From Chloroflexota bacterium (GTDB lineage: Bacteria > Chloroflexota > Anaerolineae > Anaerolineales > Villigracilaceae), in NCBI GenBank assembly GCA_021795965.1, contig JAJYOU010000001.1:62001-126000 (forward strand): a stretch of 64,000 nt of DNA, read 5' to 3'. Position numbers and translations under genes: made by a program. Positions 1 to 8,514 of the stretch are shown here, in pieces. The notes below the pieces were generated by a model. It was not told the origin of the DNA, made no database searches, and worked only from the letters and a program-made list of their open reading frames with translations. Every line of letters begins with the position of its first letter. Position 1 is the stretch's first letter.

Positions 1-1
1 C

Positions 2-133
2 CTGGTGGAAAAGAAAGTTTTATCACCCAAACAAATTGTCACTCATACCTTCCCATTCGGTGAAATCAATCAAGCTTTACAACTCGCCAGCACTGGCAAG
101 GTAGGTAAAGTCTTATTAACCATGGTAGGTTAA
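2..133 (+). CDS. C-terminal end of a zinc-type alcohol/polyol dehydrogenase (partial)
   Basis: Only the last 43 codons are in the window; the reading frame enters from the left edge and ends at TAA 131-133. The visible tail contains 'FPFGEINQALQLASTGKVGK' followed by VLLTMVG. This is the usual end of medium-chain dehydrogenases of the sorbitol/threonine dehydrogenase type, where a (F/L)xxINxAF segment is followed by GKxxGKVLL. Substrate and cofactor cannot be read from this fragment. It ends at a strong terminator and converges with the aroQ cluster, so it belongs to a separate transcription unit. Confidence 0.7.
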   Translation: MVEKKVLSPKQIVTHTFPFGEINQALQLASTGKVGKVLLTMVG

Positions 134-156
134 GAATTTGTACGGTTTTGACCAAC

Positions 157-193
157 AAAAAAGTCCGATACCTTGCGGTGTCGGACTTTTTTT
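157..193. terminator. Bidirectional Rho-independent terminator
   Basis: Arms AAGTCCGAtACC and GGTGTCGGACTT form a stem of about 12 bp around a TTGC loop, flanked by an A-run on the left and a T-run on the right. It can therefore stop transcription from both the dehydrogenase tail (plus) and the aroQ cluster (minus), which converge here. Confidence 0.9.
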
Positions 194-305
194 GTGCCTG
201 TTTAACTTTCACTTTTAAACATTTGCGAGTGAAAACTTTTTGAGATAAATTTGCCGGTATTGATGTTTTTTCAACCTAAATCATTTGGCATCAGGCAAAA
301 TAAAA

Positions 306-752
306 TTATTTCTTATTTTCCAAATTCCAAAGTAACGCCTGTAAACCCGCAAAATAACTCCACCTGCCAAAGCCGGCGCAGACGCCCAGGCAAACTGGAG
401 CGATCACGGATTTATGGCGAAACTCCTCGCGGGCGTGCACATTGGAAAGGTGAGCTTCGACGACTGGCAGCTTGACCGCTGCAATGGCATCGCGCAGAGC
501 GATACTGTAATGTGTCAAAGCACCCGCATTCAAAACAATTCCATCTGCCCATTTGTAAGCATCATGGATCGCATCCACGATAGCACCTTCATGATTTGAC
601 TGGAAATCTCGAAGTTCAACATTCCTTTCGGCGGCATATTGTTTCAAATCTTTGACGATGGTTTCGAGGGAGTCTGTTCCGTAGACTGCAGGATCGCGGA
701 TGCCCAACATATTCAGATTGGGTCCATTCAAAAGCAAAATTTTAAAGCCCAT
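306..752 (-). CDS. aroQ: Type II 3-dehydroquinate dehydratase
   Basis: Dehydrates 3-dehydroquinate to 3-dehydroshikimate, step 3 of the shikimate pathway; type II enzymes are cytoplasmic dodecamers. The 148 aa length is normal for the family. Visible signatures are NGPNLNMLG at the N-terminus, the lid tyrosine in PAVYGT, the catalytic-loop FQSNHEG, NAGALTHYSIALRDA, and EAHLSNVHAREEFRHKS containing the catalytic histidine. A GGAGAAAAGG ribosome site lies just before the ATG. The gene is last in a minus-strand cluster with an acylating aldehyde dehydrogenase and a citryl-CoA lyase-like gene. aroK and aroB are fused 4.5 kb away on the other strand, so biosynthetic shikimate use is plausible, but a catabolic role with its own operon cannot be excluded. 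Confidence 0.93.
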   Translation of the reverse strand: MGFKILLLNGPNLNMLGIRDPAVYGTDSLETIVKDLKQYAAERNVELRDFQSNHEGAIVDAIHDAYKWADGIVLNAGALTHYSIALRDAIAAVKLPVVEAHLSNVHAREEFRHKSVIAPVCLGVCAGFGRWSYFAGLQALLWNLENKK

Positions 753-777
753 GTTTTGATCCTTTTCTCCGTTCTGG

Positions 778-2187
778 TTAAAAAGTTTCGGTACCGTAGA
801 ATTCGCCGAAGAGTTCTTCTTCTGATGGACGGTCTTCAGGAATCGGTCTGCTGACCCAGGTTACATTCATGTAGTGCTTGAGGTGGATATTTTCGGAGGT
901 ACTATTGCCACCCCAGGTGCCGCATCCCAGGCTGGAGGTCATGGGCATGCCATTGGTGAACGAGCCGGCATTCGCTTTTGACTGCGGCTGGCGAACCATG
1001 ATGCGACTGACGGGTGCCATGAGTGCCAGTTGGTTGACATGTTCATCATTGAAGGAGTAAATCCCGCAAGAATGTCCCTTCCCGCCAACCTCGTAAATCT
1101 GTTCGACCATTTTCAGCGCGTTATCAAAGCCGCTGTACTTAAAAATTGCCAGGACAACACATAGTTTTTCGCTTGAAAATAAATACTCTTTTCCAATATG
1201 TTCTTCCTTGACGATGATAAATTTGCGATCCTCGGGAATGGAAAAACCAGCCCGGTTTGCAATTCGTTGTGCTGAAATGGCGACTGTATCGGAGGTGCGG
1301 TGACCTTCAGCATCCCAAAGAATAGCCTGCAATTTATTTTTTTCGTCTTCAGAAGTTAAATATCCACCTTCTTTAACTAGTTGATCGAGAAACCGGTCAT
1401 AGATGCTGGCTTCAACCACTAAATTACCGTCAGCAGAGCAACCGGAGCCAAAATCTGAGGTTTTGCTCATGCGAGTATTGCGGGCGGCATCCGCGATATC
1501 GGCGGTTTCGTCGATGACCATGGTCGAGTTTCCAGCTCCGACGCCCAGTGAAGGTGTGCCCGAACTATAAGCTGCTCTAACCATTTGCTGACCGCCTGTA
1601 GCCTGGACGAGGTCGCAGATTGCCATCAGTTCCTGCGAAAGAGGAATGCTCGGATTTTCGACGCACTGGAAGAGATCCTCAGGCGCGCCTTCGCGTTTGA
1701 GTGCTTCGCGCATGAGACGAACCGTTTCAAAAGAGGTTTTTTTACTGCGAGGGTGCGGCGAAAAAATGACGGCATCCCGGCACTTCATCGCAAATATACC
1801 TACTCCCGGGGGGGTGAGTTCTGGGTTGGTGGTGGGTACGATTGAGGCTATAACTCCAACAGGTTTGGCATATTTGATGATGCCTTTTTCGGGAATTTCT
1901 TCAATAATTCCAACACTTTTTTCTCTGAGGACGTCACGCAAAATTCCCATTACTTTAAAGCGCTTACTGACACGTCCGACGGGATCACCAAGACCACTTT
2001 CTTCAACCCCCATCACGGCGAGATGCGTGAACGATTTTTCATTGGCAACCGCCCAGCCAATTGCCTGGCAAAGGCGATCCACCCGGGCCTGGTCATAATT
2101 TTCGACTTCTTTCTGGGCAATGCGGGCTCGGTTTAAAAGTTCAGCGGCATACGCCTTTTCTTCGGGAGTAATTGATCTTGCTGCCAT
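778..2187 (-). CDS. CoA-acylating aldehyde dehydrogenase (sulfoacetaldehyde/acetaldehyde dehydrogenase type)
   Basis: A 469 aa NAD(P)-dependent aldehyde dehydrogenase of the CoA-acylating branch, which converts an aldehyde plus CoA to an acyl-CoA. The PTTNPELTPP segment near residue 120 is the cofactor-site signature shared with AdhE and EutE. The nucleophile is probably Cys250 in DFGSGCSADG. The C-terminal half, with GKGHSCGIY and SLGCGTWGGNS, resembles enzymes annotated as acylating sulfoacetaldehyde dehydrogenase, though substrate cannot be decided from sequence. GGAGGT sits a few bases before the ATG. It lies 33 bp downstream of the citryl-CoA lyase-like gene and 25 bp upstream of aroQ, so the three are likely co-transcribed under the IclR protein. 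EutE-like acetaldehyde dehydrogenase is the main alternative; no microcompartment shell gene is nearby. Confidence 0.8.
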   Translation of the reverse strand: MAARSITPEEKAYAAELLNRARIAQKEVENYDQARVDRLCQAIGWAVANEKSFTHLAVMGVEESGLGDPVGRVSKRFKVMGILRDVLREKSVGIIEEIPEKGIIKYAKPVGVIASIVPTTNPELTPPGVGIFAMKCRDAVIFSPHPRSKKTSFETVRLMREALKREGAPEDLFQCVENPSIPLSQELMAICDLVQATGGQQMVRAAYSSGTPSLGVGAGNSTMVIDETADIADAARNTRMSKTSDFGSGCSADGNLVVEASIYDRFLDQLVKEGGYLTSEDEKNKLQAILWDAEGHRTSDTVAISAQRIANRAGFSIPEDRKFIIVKEEHIGKEYLFSSEKLCVVLAIFKYSGFDNALKMVEQIYEVGGKGHSCGIYSFNDEHVNQLALMAPVSRIMVRQPQSKANAGSFTNGMPMTSSLGCGTWGGNSTSENIHLKHYMNVTWVSRPIPEDRPSEEELFGEFYGTETF

Positions 2188-2220
2188 TTAATACCTCCAA
2201 TTACAATCAGTATGGTTGAT

Positions 2221-3012
2221 TCAGTTTGTTTCTGGCAATTTCCTGTCAGAGGGTCCATCATATCCATGATCTACGGGGTCGATCCGGCGCATGGGGGTCA
2301 TCCGATTAATCTCCTCATTAGCGTGGGCTAAAATTCCAGTCAGACGAGCAACCATAAATAATGCGTTTGAAAGACTTGGGGGAAATTTTATTTCACAAAG
2401 GATTGCTGCGGTTGCGCCATCGATATTAATTGGAAATTCCTTGCCAGTGCTACGCTTCAAAGCTCGGACGATTGCCTGGGCAGATTCAAGATATAAGCCG
2501 GAAACACCTGCATTTCTTGCCAATTCAAAAAGGCGCTCGAGGCGGGGATCCAGCTTTTTATGCTGCCTGTGCCCAAACCCGGCAATCCTGCGACCAACCT
2601 GGCGCCATTCTGCCACCAGCTTATCGGCTGCGTGATCCAATTCATCTTTTTGACCGCCAGCCAAATCATAAACCTTTTGAATGGCTTCCATGGAATCTTC
2701 CACGGCAGCGCCGTGAAATTTATTGAGAGTAAGCAAGCCGGCTGCAGCAGCTGCACCTAAAGGTGCACCGCCAGAAGCAGTGGTGCGCGCGGCAAGAACA
2801 GAGGGAGCCCCCGCGCCGTGATCTATGCTAGCCACCATTAAGGCATCAATCAGCCTGGCAATTTCAGGTTCTGGAAGTTCACCCGTGAATAATAGATATA
2901 AAACCGAAGGAAATGGGACGACACCGATCAGTTCGATTAAGTTATAACCACGAATGATGATCCCGTTTTCGGTTGTAGAAGAAAGGCTGGTGGTCCAGTG
3001 GTAATCGCCCAT
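2221..3012 (-). CDS. Citrate synthase-family short protein, citryl-CoA lyase-like
   Basis: At 263 aa this is much shorter than a citrate synthase (about 370-430 aa) and fits the short citryl-CoA lyase/CitE-independent branch of the superfamily. The citrate-synthase CoA/oxaloacetate motif is present as GFGHRQHKKLDPR near residue 145, followed by INIDGATAAIL and a conserved Asp region DPVDHGYDG near the end. Family members cleave or form citryl-CoA-type thioesters, or condense other acyl-CoAs; the exact substrate is not readable. The start at 3012 has AGGAAC upstream, overlapping the end of the IclR gene with an 8 bp gap. Together with the adjacent acylating aldehyde dehydrogenase it suggests a small acyl-CoA breakdown route. 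Confidence 0.75.
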   Translation of the reverse strand: MGDYHWTTSLSSTTENGIIIRGYNLIELIGVVPFPSVLYLLFTGELPEPEIARLIDALMVASIDHGAGAPSVLAARTTASGGAPLGAAAAAGLLTLNKFHGAAVEDSMEAIQKVYDLAGGQKDELDHAADKLVAEWRQVGRRIAGFGHRQHKKLDPRLERLFELARNAGVSGLYLESAQAIVRALKRSTGKEFPINIDGATAAILCEIKFPPSLSNALFMVARLTGILAHANEEINRMTPMRRIDPVDHGYDGPSDRKLPETN

Positions 3013-3020
3013 GATGGTTC

Positions 3021-3860
3021 CTAATCTGGAGTGTTGGAAAATTGAAGAGTTCGGCTGAGTTCTAATTTGGATTCTTTTGGAATAAACCCCATTGCCTGTG
3101 ATATTTTTCCTGTAGCCTGTTTAAGCAATTCAGCGTATTCTTCCATCTTTTCCTCTGAAAAGCGTGTGCTGGGTCCAGAGATGGTAATTGAGCCTATTAT
3201 TTTCCCGGTCATATCAAAGATTGGAGCGGCGACGCAGGATACCCCTTCAACACGTTCGCCCTGACTGATTGAATAGCCACATTCCCTGATCTGTTCCAAT
3301 TCCTGATTTAAAATTTTTGGATCCGTTGTCGTGTTGACTGTCAATTGTTCAAGAGATGCGTTTTTAAGAATTTCATTTTGCTGCCCCGGTGGCATGTAAG
3401 ATAGCATTACCTTGCCACTTGCACTGGCATAATACGGCATCCTCTCGCCTATCCGGGCGACCCAGCGCAATCTGTGTGAACTTTCGATGCGCTCGATGCA
3501 AATACGCGTCATTCCATCTGGAATATCGAGGTGGACGGTCTCTTCGGTTTTTTGGTGTAATTCTTCCATGTAAGGGCGGGCTTCAGCTCTGAGATCGAAG
3601 CTGCTCATATAGACTGACCCCCATTTTAGAACTTTGGACCCCATGCGGTAGAGGTGGGTGTCTTTGTCCTGGGTCAGAATACCCAGGGAGGTCAAGGTCA
3701 CCAGCATCCGTCCGACCGTGCTGGGATGCAGCTCCAATTGCCGGGCGATCTCACGAACGCCTAATTCCGGCTGAATATCACGAAAGCAATCCAAAATAGC
3801 AACTGCTCGATGAATACTTTGTGTCTCATTGATCGGCATAGTCATATTATTTTGTCCCAT
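3021..3860 (-). CDS. IclR-family transcriptional regulator
   Basis: A 279 aa protein with an N-terminal winged helix-turn-helix (about residues 20-80, VREIARQLELHPSTVGRMLV) and a C-terminal IclR effector-binding domain (about 90-265), including the family hallmarks YASASGKVML and GVSCVAAPIFD. It is first in the minus-strand cluster and very probably controls it and itself. Several in-frame starts are possible (M1, M6, M8): GGGACAAAATAAT before M6 gives a weak ribosome site, and the longest start directly abuts a palindrome. The effector is unknown; aromatic acids, glyoxylate/pyruvate and acyl compounds are typical for IclR proteins. Confidence 0.92.
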   Translation of the reverse strand: MGQNNMTMPINETQSIHRAVAILDCFRDIQPELGVREIARQLELHPSTVGRMLVTLTSLGILTQDKDTHLYRMGSKVLKWGSVYMSSFDLRAEARPYMEELHQKTEETVHLDIPDGMTRICIERIESSHRLRWVARIGERMPYYASASGKVMLSYMPPGQQNEILKNASLEQLTVNTTTDPKILNQELEQIRECGYSISQGERVEGVSCVAAPIFDMTGKIIGSITISGPSTRFSEEKMEEYAELLKQATGKISQAMGFIPKESKLELSRTLQFSNTPD

Positions 3861-3862
3861 TA

Positions 3863-3880
3863 TTGGAGACGCTGTCTCAA
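3863..3880. promoter_or_regulatory. Palindrome at IclR gene start, candidate autoregulatory operator
   Basis: TTGGAGAC-GCT-GTCTCAA is an inverted repeat (GAGAC/GTCTC perfect, TT/AA outside) 2 bp upstream of the longest IclR start codon. IclR regulators usually bind short palindromes at their own promoter. If it is an operator at the promoter, the real start codon is probably the downstream M6 or M8. Confidence 0.45.
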
Positions 3881-4086
3881 AAGTGAATTATAATTGGGTT
3901 GAGTAAAAAAATCAAGCAACAAACAGTATTTTTAAGCGAGATCTGATCCGAAAAATAAGCGCTACAGCTCTCGTTTGAGGGCCAGTTTTCGCTCCTTACA
4001 GATGTAAAAAAATACCCGCAAAGACTTTGCTTCCAGGGTGTAGATCCAAAGGTCATAGACATCTTAACAGGCAAGTATATTGTCAA

Positions 4087-4107
4087 AGGTCCTCTAATAA
4101 GGGACCT
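4087..4107. promoter_or_regulatory. Inverted repeat upstream of EamA exporter
   Basis: AGGTCC and GGACCT arms separated by 9 bases, lying between a possible TTGTCA (4080) and TATAAA (4107) in the promoter region of the exporter. It could be an operator or a short 5' hairpin. The promoter elements are poorly spaced and are not claimed. Confidence 0.3.
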
Positions 4108-4141
4108 ATAAAACAATCCCAAATTTGATTTGAGAACGAAT

Positions 4142-5035
4142 ATGGTTATCCAATCAAAAGCGCCATCAAAATTGCTGAAATCTTACCTTGCTCTTGGAAC
4201 GGGAACACTTTCGCTAAGCTTTGCCGCGATGTTCATCCGGTGGGCGCAAGCACCTGGAGCGGTCACAGGATTTTACCGGTTGTTTATTTCGACAATCATC
4301 CTTTTTCCATTCTTTATAAAACGAAATTTTAAGAGTCACATTAGTTGGTCTGATATTGTTCCCCCCCTGCTGGGCGGGTTATGCATGGCTATAAATTTCG
4401 CCTTATGGAATACCTCCCTTTTTTATACCAATGTTGCCAATGCTTCCATGCTGGGAAATATTTCCCCTCTTTGGGTATCGCTTTTCGCCTGGTTAGTGCT
4501 GCGAGAACACCTCAAGAAACAATTTTGGATTGGTCTCCTGACTATTCTCCTGGGTATCATCTTAATCATGGGCGGAGATTTTTTCTTAGACCCGCACCTC
4601 GGTTTTGGCGACATATTGGCGATCAGCGCTTCATTTTTCTCCGCAGGTTACATTCTTATTACGCAGTGGGGGCGAAAAAACCTCGATTCTTTATCGTACA
4701 CCTGGATTAATGGAGCCAGTGCCAGCATCTGGTTGTTCTTAATCATCATTTCGTTAAAAGATCCTTTAACTGGTTTTCCTGCGCAAACCTGGATAATATT
4801 TGGGGCAGCTGCAATAATTACCCAAATTATTGGTTACATGGCAATTTCGTTCTCGCTTGGTAATTTGCCAGCTTCGATTGTCTCTCCAACTTTGAATTTA
4901 CAACCTGTATTCGCTATTATTTTAGCTGTGCCTCTTCTGCAAGAGATTCCAAGTGCAATCCAGATCATCGGTTGTTTGTTTGCGCTCGGGGGCATTTACA
5001 TTATTAACTATTCATACCAGCGAAAAAATGTTTGA
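4142..5035 (+). CDS. EamA/DMT-family transporter
   Basis: About 297 aa with ten hydrophobic segments in two EamA repeats, the usual drug/metabolite exporter layout. Repeat 1 covers about residues 10-140 (AMFIRWAQAPGAVTGFYRLF, then NVANASMLGNISPLWVSL) and repeat 2 about 150-290 (ending LQEIPSAIQIIGCLFALGGI). Members export amino acids or small metabolites by proton or substrate exchange; no substrate can be assigned. The ORF can start at TTG 4130, but ATG 4142 is the more normal start, with a weak GAGAA upstream. It is divergent from the IclR gene across a 280 bp spacer. Confidence 0.85.
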   Translation: MVIQSKAPSKLLKSYLALGTGTLSLSFAAMFIRWAQAPGAVTGFYRLFISTIILFPFFIKRNFKSHISWSDIVPPLLGGLCMAINFALWNTSLFYTNVANASMLGNISPLWVSLFAWLVLREHLKKQFWIGLLTILLGIILIMGGDFFLDPHLGFGDILAISASFFSAGYILITQWGRKNLDSLSYTWINGASASIWLFLIIISLKDPLTGFPAQTWIIFGAAAIITQIIGYMAISFSLGNLPASIVSPTLNLQPVFAIILAVPLLQEIPSAIQIIGCLFALGGIYIINYSYQRKNV

Positions 5036-5112
5036 ACTTTGAATAAGGAAAAGGGGTATTTTTAGGTGAAACGGTTGCCAAAAAGCAGGAAATAGTTATA
5101 CTTGACGAGAGG

Positions 5113-5128
5113 TTGTCTGATAAGACCA
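5113..5128. promoter_or_regulatory. GntR-like palindrome upstream of the aroK-aroB fusion
   Basis: TTGTCTGATAAGACCA is a near-palindrome (T.GTCT-GATA-AGAC.A) in the 216 bp spacer before the fusion gene. Its spacing resembles GntR/FadR-class operators. No clear promoter boxes were found around it, so this is a weak call. Confidence 0.25.
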
Positions 5129-5251
5129 TCGTTCGGATCATCCTCTATTTTAGGCTTCCCCTTTTTTCTTTTAATTCATTCAATCTTCCAGCGCGTAGAC
5201 GTTGATTAACCGTAAATGATATTTTGCAACAAAAATTTTGCAGGAGCGAAA

Positions 5252-8200
5252 ATGGGAATTCCTTTTCCAGTTCCAAATTCGAATTGTATCCCTTCGCCGG
5301 TAGAATTCTTTTTCGAGCGAGAGAATGAAATTAATTTAATGCTTGATTTCATCATGAGGGATTATGATCAACTCTCCTCTGGAAAAACCTGCGTGATTGA
5401 CGGTCCGGATGGAATAGGGAAAACCGAGCTGTGCCAGGTGGTTGTGAACCGCCTACCCGGGGAATATTTTGATGCAAAAGTGTATATAAAAATTGAAGAG
5501 TCAGAAACAGGCGATGAACTTCTGCACAAGATTCTGGAAATTCTCATTCACGTTTTTAATCCCCTGGCACTTCTTCCTGATGATCCCGCGGTGTTACAGC
5601 GTCAATTTCAATCCGAATTGAAAAATAAAAAAGTACTGATCATCTTGGATGATTTAGAGAATATCGAACCTGTTTCATTAATCATCCCGACAATTTCGTG
5701 CATTTTCCTGATCACTGCAACAAAACCGCTTGAAATCCCGAATGCGTTGTCCATCCATCTCGGAGGGCTTTCTCAAAAGAGTTCAGAAGCTTTGCTGCAA
5801 AATATTTGCCCGCGAACAGGTCAATATACAGCCGGGATGGCTTCCACCTGCAGAAATAATCCCCTCTATTTACGTTTAATTGCAAGACTTTTAAATTTCC
5901 TCCCTGAGCTTCAAGTCGATCTTTGCATGGATGATTTGCGAAAACGATTTGAACAAGGCGGGGTTGATCAATATGATTTCCTGACTGAACCTTTTATAAC
6001 CTATATATTGGAGCAAATTCCTCCAACCCAAAAACTATTTATCAACCAGCTCGGGGTGATTCCTGAAGGATTTAGGGAAAATCTGGCGATCGAGTTGGAC
6101 CAAATGATTTCGGGTGAAAACGATCAACCCGAAATGACCAGAGCGAAACTTGAGGCGTTAATCCGATTAAATTTTATAACGCATGATCCTACAAGAAATT
6201 ATTACCGCATGCAAGCAACCGTACAAAAATTTGTTTTGAGAAAATTTGAGAATGCATTTTCAGCATGGTTCAGCCTGGCAAAAATTTATGCAGACCAGGT
6301 TGATTGGTTCACCACTCTGGCTGGCAAAGATGCAGATGGATTTCTGCTTGCAATTTCAGTATTCGATGAGCATAAATCAAAGATTAAGAAAATCATACGT
6401 TTTTTACAGGACCACCCTGTTAAAGCATTGGATGAAACAAGGTTGGAGCTTTTTCGCCTGGTTCATTTGTTTGGACAGTGCCGTTTTTTCCCTGGAGCTG
6501 AGATGGTTCCCCTGATGGAATCGGAGCTGGAAATTGCAGCGCGTCTGAATCAAAAGGAAAAAATAATTTCGGTTTCCAAAGAACTAGCCAGAATTTGCCT
6601 GGCTGTAGGAGAAAAAAAGAAATCCCAGTTATATGCTCGGATCCAGGACAGCCTGGTTGATGACTACGCGAAAGATAAAATCCGGGAGATCCTGGAAGAA
6701 ATTCGAAATGGCAGGCAAGAAGATTTATCAACATTGGAAGCATTCAAGGCGCATGAATCGGGAACAGAGTCATTCAATTTGAGCCAATTTCCGATTGACA
6801 AAACAAAAATAATCCTGACTGGGTTTATGGGAACAGGTAAAACGACGATCGGAAAATTACTTTCAGATTCTCTCAAGTACGAATTTATTGATACAGATGA
6901 ATTTATCGAATCAAAATACGGAATTTCAATCAATGACATTTTCAAGAAATACGGGGAAGAGGAATTTCGAAAAATAGAGCGCAGTATTGTCAAAGAAATC
7001 GGAGTTAAGGAATCTATTGTGATTTCGACGGGTGGACGGCTAATGCTTGATCCTGAAAATGTCAGCATTCTCAGCCGGAATGGCCGGGTTTTTTGCCTGG
7101 TAGCGACGCCAGATGAGATCTTGACGCGCGTTTCAAAGGATAAAACACATATTCGACCGTTACTGAGCGTGCCGAATCCAAAAGAACGCATTGTTGAATT
7201 GTTACAGGAACGGAATGACAAGTATCGGAGGTTTCCACAAATAATCACGGACCAAAAAGAGCCAACATCCATCGCCAGAAATTTAATAGAATTTATAACG
7301 ACAAATCCAAAAAGCATTGTGGTCGAGAATCCCCATAAAAATTACGAATACATCGTCGGCGCCGGGTTGCTGCCTTTTATCCGGCAATTGACAGGAATTG
7401 AAGGTGAAATTGTCATCATCAGCGATGAGGTTGTCAATGCTTTGTATGGTCCAAGTTGTGCTTCAATGGGTCAAATTATTGAAATTCCCTCCGGCCGGCA
7501 GAACAAGTCCCTTGAAACCGTGCAATCTGTTTATGATCAATTACTTGAAAAAGGCTTTGATCGAACTGGAACCATCATCGCTTTAGGGGGAAGTGTTGTG
7601 GGTGATATAGGTGGGTACGTGGCTGCAACATTTATGCGCGGAGTAAATTTTCTTCAGTGCCCAACCAGCCTCCTGGCAATGGTGGACACCAGTGTCGGTG
7701 GAAAAACGAGCATTGATCTTCCACAAGGTAAAAATATGATCGGAGTTTATAAACAACCTGCCAAGATCATTGCGGATGTCGCCACACTTCAAACCCTGCC
7801 AAAATCAGATTTCGCTTCTGGGCTGGCGGAAATCGTCAAATATGGCTTGATTGCAGAATCCAATTTGCTGGAACAGGTGGAAGATGGGGATCTTGGAAAA
7901 AACTGGAATCAAATCCCATTAAACATCGGCGAATTACAAAACCTTGTCGCGCAGGCAATCCAGGTCAAAATCAATATCGTGCAGACCGATCCATTTGAAC
8001 AAGGACAGCGTCCGATATTAAATTTGGGGCATACTTTCGCTTATGCGATTGAACAAGTCAGTGGCGATGCTTTTCGCCATGGTGAAGCAGTCAGCATTGG
8101 GTTGGTCGCCGCGGTTAATTTGTCTGCCAGGTTGGGATATTGCGATGCTTCCCTGCAGAATCGAATTGAAGCCATTCTAAGAAGTGTAAATTTGCCAATA

Positions 8201-8374
8201 CAAATACCAACGCAACTAAAACCTGATGCGATCTTTCAAGCCATGCAGCGAGATAAGAAAAAACAAGCCGGGCGATTAAGATTTATTTTAATTAGTGGAA
8301 TTGGACGAGCATTTGTTTCTGATGAAGTTCCCAAACGAGAAGTAATGGAAACTATCTCGGCATTATATGATTGA
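5252..8374 (+). CDS. aroKB: Three-part fusion: STAND-type ATPase + shikimate kinase + 3-dehydroquinate synthase
   Basis: About 1040 aa; ATG 5252 is chosen over 5216 because AGGAG sits five bases before it. Residues about 15-330 form an NB-ARC/STAND-like ATPase (Walker A GPDGIGKTE near 51-58, Walker B VLIILDDLE near 128-136, then a winged-helix-like segment); about 330-510 is helical, TPR-like. Residues about 520-680 are shikimate kinase (P-loop GFMGTGKTT at 524-532, IDTDEFIE, FRKIE, HIRPLL), which phosphorylates shikimate. Residues about 690-1035 are dehydroquinate synthase (GGSVVGDIGGYVAATFMRG, VDTSVGGKTSID, EIVKYG, NLGHTFAYAIE, HGEAVSIG), which cyclises DAHP to 3-dehydroquinate. The kinase 'GGG' substrate loop reads GGR (596), an oddity. 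AroK-AroB fusions are known; the N-terminal STAND module is unusual. No internal ribosome site was noticed. Confidence 0.88.
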   Translation: MGIPFPVPNSNCIPSPVEFFFERENEINLMLDFIMRDYDQLSSGKTCVIDGPDGIGKTELCQVVVNRLPGEYFDAKVYIKIEESETGDELLHKILEILIHVFNPLALLPDDPAVLQRQFQSELKNKKVLIILDDLENIEPVSLIIPTISCIFLITATKPLEIPNALSIHLGGLSQKSSEALLQNICPRTGQYTAGMASTCRNNPLYLRLIARLLNFLPELQVDLCMDDLRKRFEQGGVDQYDFLTEPFITYILEQIPPTQKLFINQLGVIPEGFRENLAIELDQMISGENDQPEMTRAKLEALIRLNFITHDPTRNYYRMQATVQKFVLRKFENAFSAWFSLAKIYADQVDWFTTLAGKDADGFLLAISVFDEHKSKIKKIIRFLQDHPVKALDETRLELFRLVHLFGQCRFFPGAEMVPLMESELEIAARLNQKEKIISVSKELARICLAVGEKKKSQLYARIQDSLVDDYAKDKIREILEEIRNGRQEDLSTLEAFKAHESGTESFNLSQFPIDKTKIILTGFMGTGKTTIGKLLSDSLKYEFIDTDEFIESKYGISINDIFKKYGEEEFRKIERSIVKEIGVKESIVISTGGRLMLDPENVSILSRNGRVFCLVATPDEILTRVSKDKTHIRPLLSVPNPKERIVELLQERNDKYRRFPQIITDQKEPTSIARNLIEFITTNPKSIVVENPHKNYEYIVGAGLLPFIRQLTGIEGEIVIISDEVVNALYGPSCASMGQIIEIPSGRQNKSLETVQSVYDQLLEKGFDRTGTIIALGGSVVGDIGGYVAATFMRGVNFLQCPTSLLAMVDTSVGGKTSIDLPQGKNMIGVYKQPAKIIADVATLQTLPKSDFASGLAEIVKYGLIAESNLLEQVEDGDLGKNWNQIPLNIGELQNLVAQAIQVKINIVQTDPFEQGQRPILNLGHTFAYAIEQVSGDAFRHGEAVSIGLVAAVNLSARLGYCDASLQNRIEAILRSVNLPIQIPTQLKPDAIFQAMQRDKKKQAGRLRFILISGIGRAFVSDEVPKREVMETISALYD

Positions 8375-8422
8375 CCAAGATCCTACCCTGTAAAATCAAT
8401 TAAACCAGGTTGATCAAATAAA

Positions 8423-8500
8423 AATTGGCACCTGACAAGGAAGCCTTTATTTCAGATCAGGGGGCAAGCCTGCTGCAACCGGTCCAATTGTTTTGTTTTT
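8423..8500 (+). terminator. Possible terminator after the aroK-aroB fusion
   Basis: AATTGG(c)ACC can pair with GGTCCAATT about 50 bases later, followed by GTTTTGTTTTTT. The long loop makes this less convincing than the other terminators in the window. Confidence 0.3.
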
Positions 8501-8514
8501 TGATTGTATTCCAG

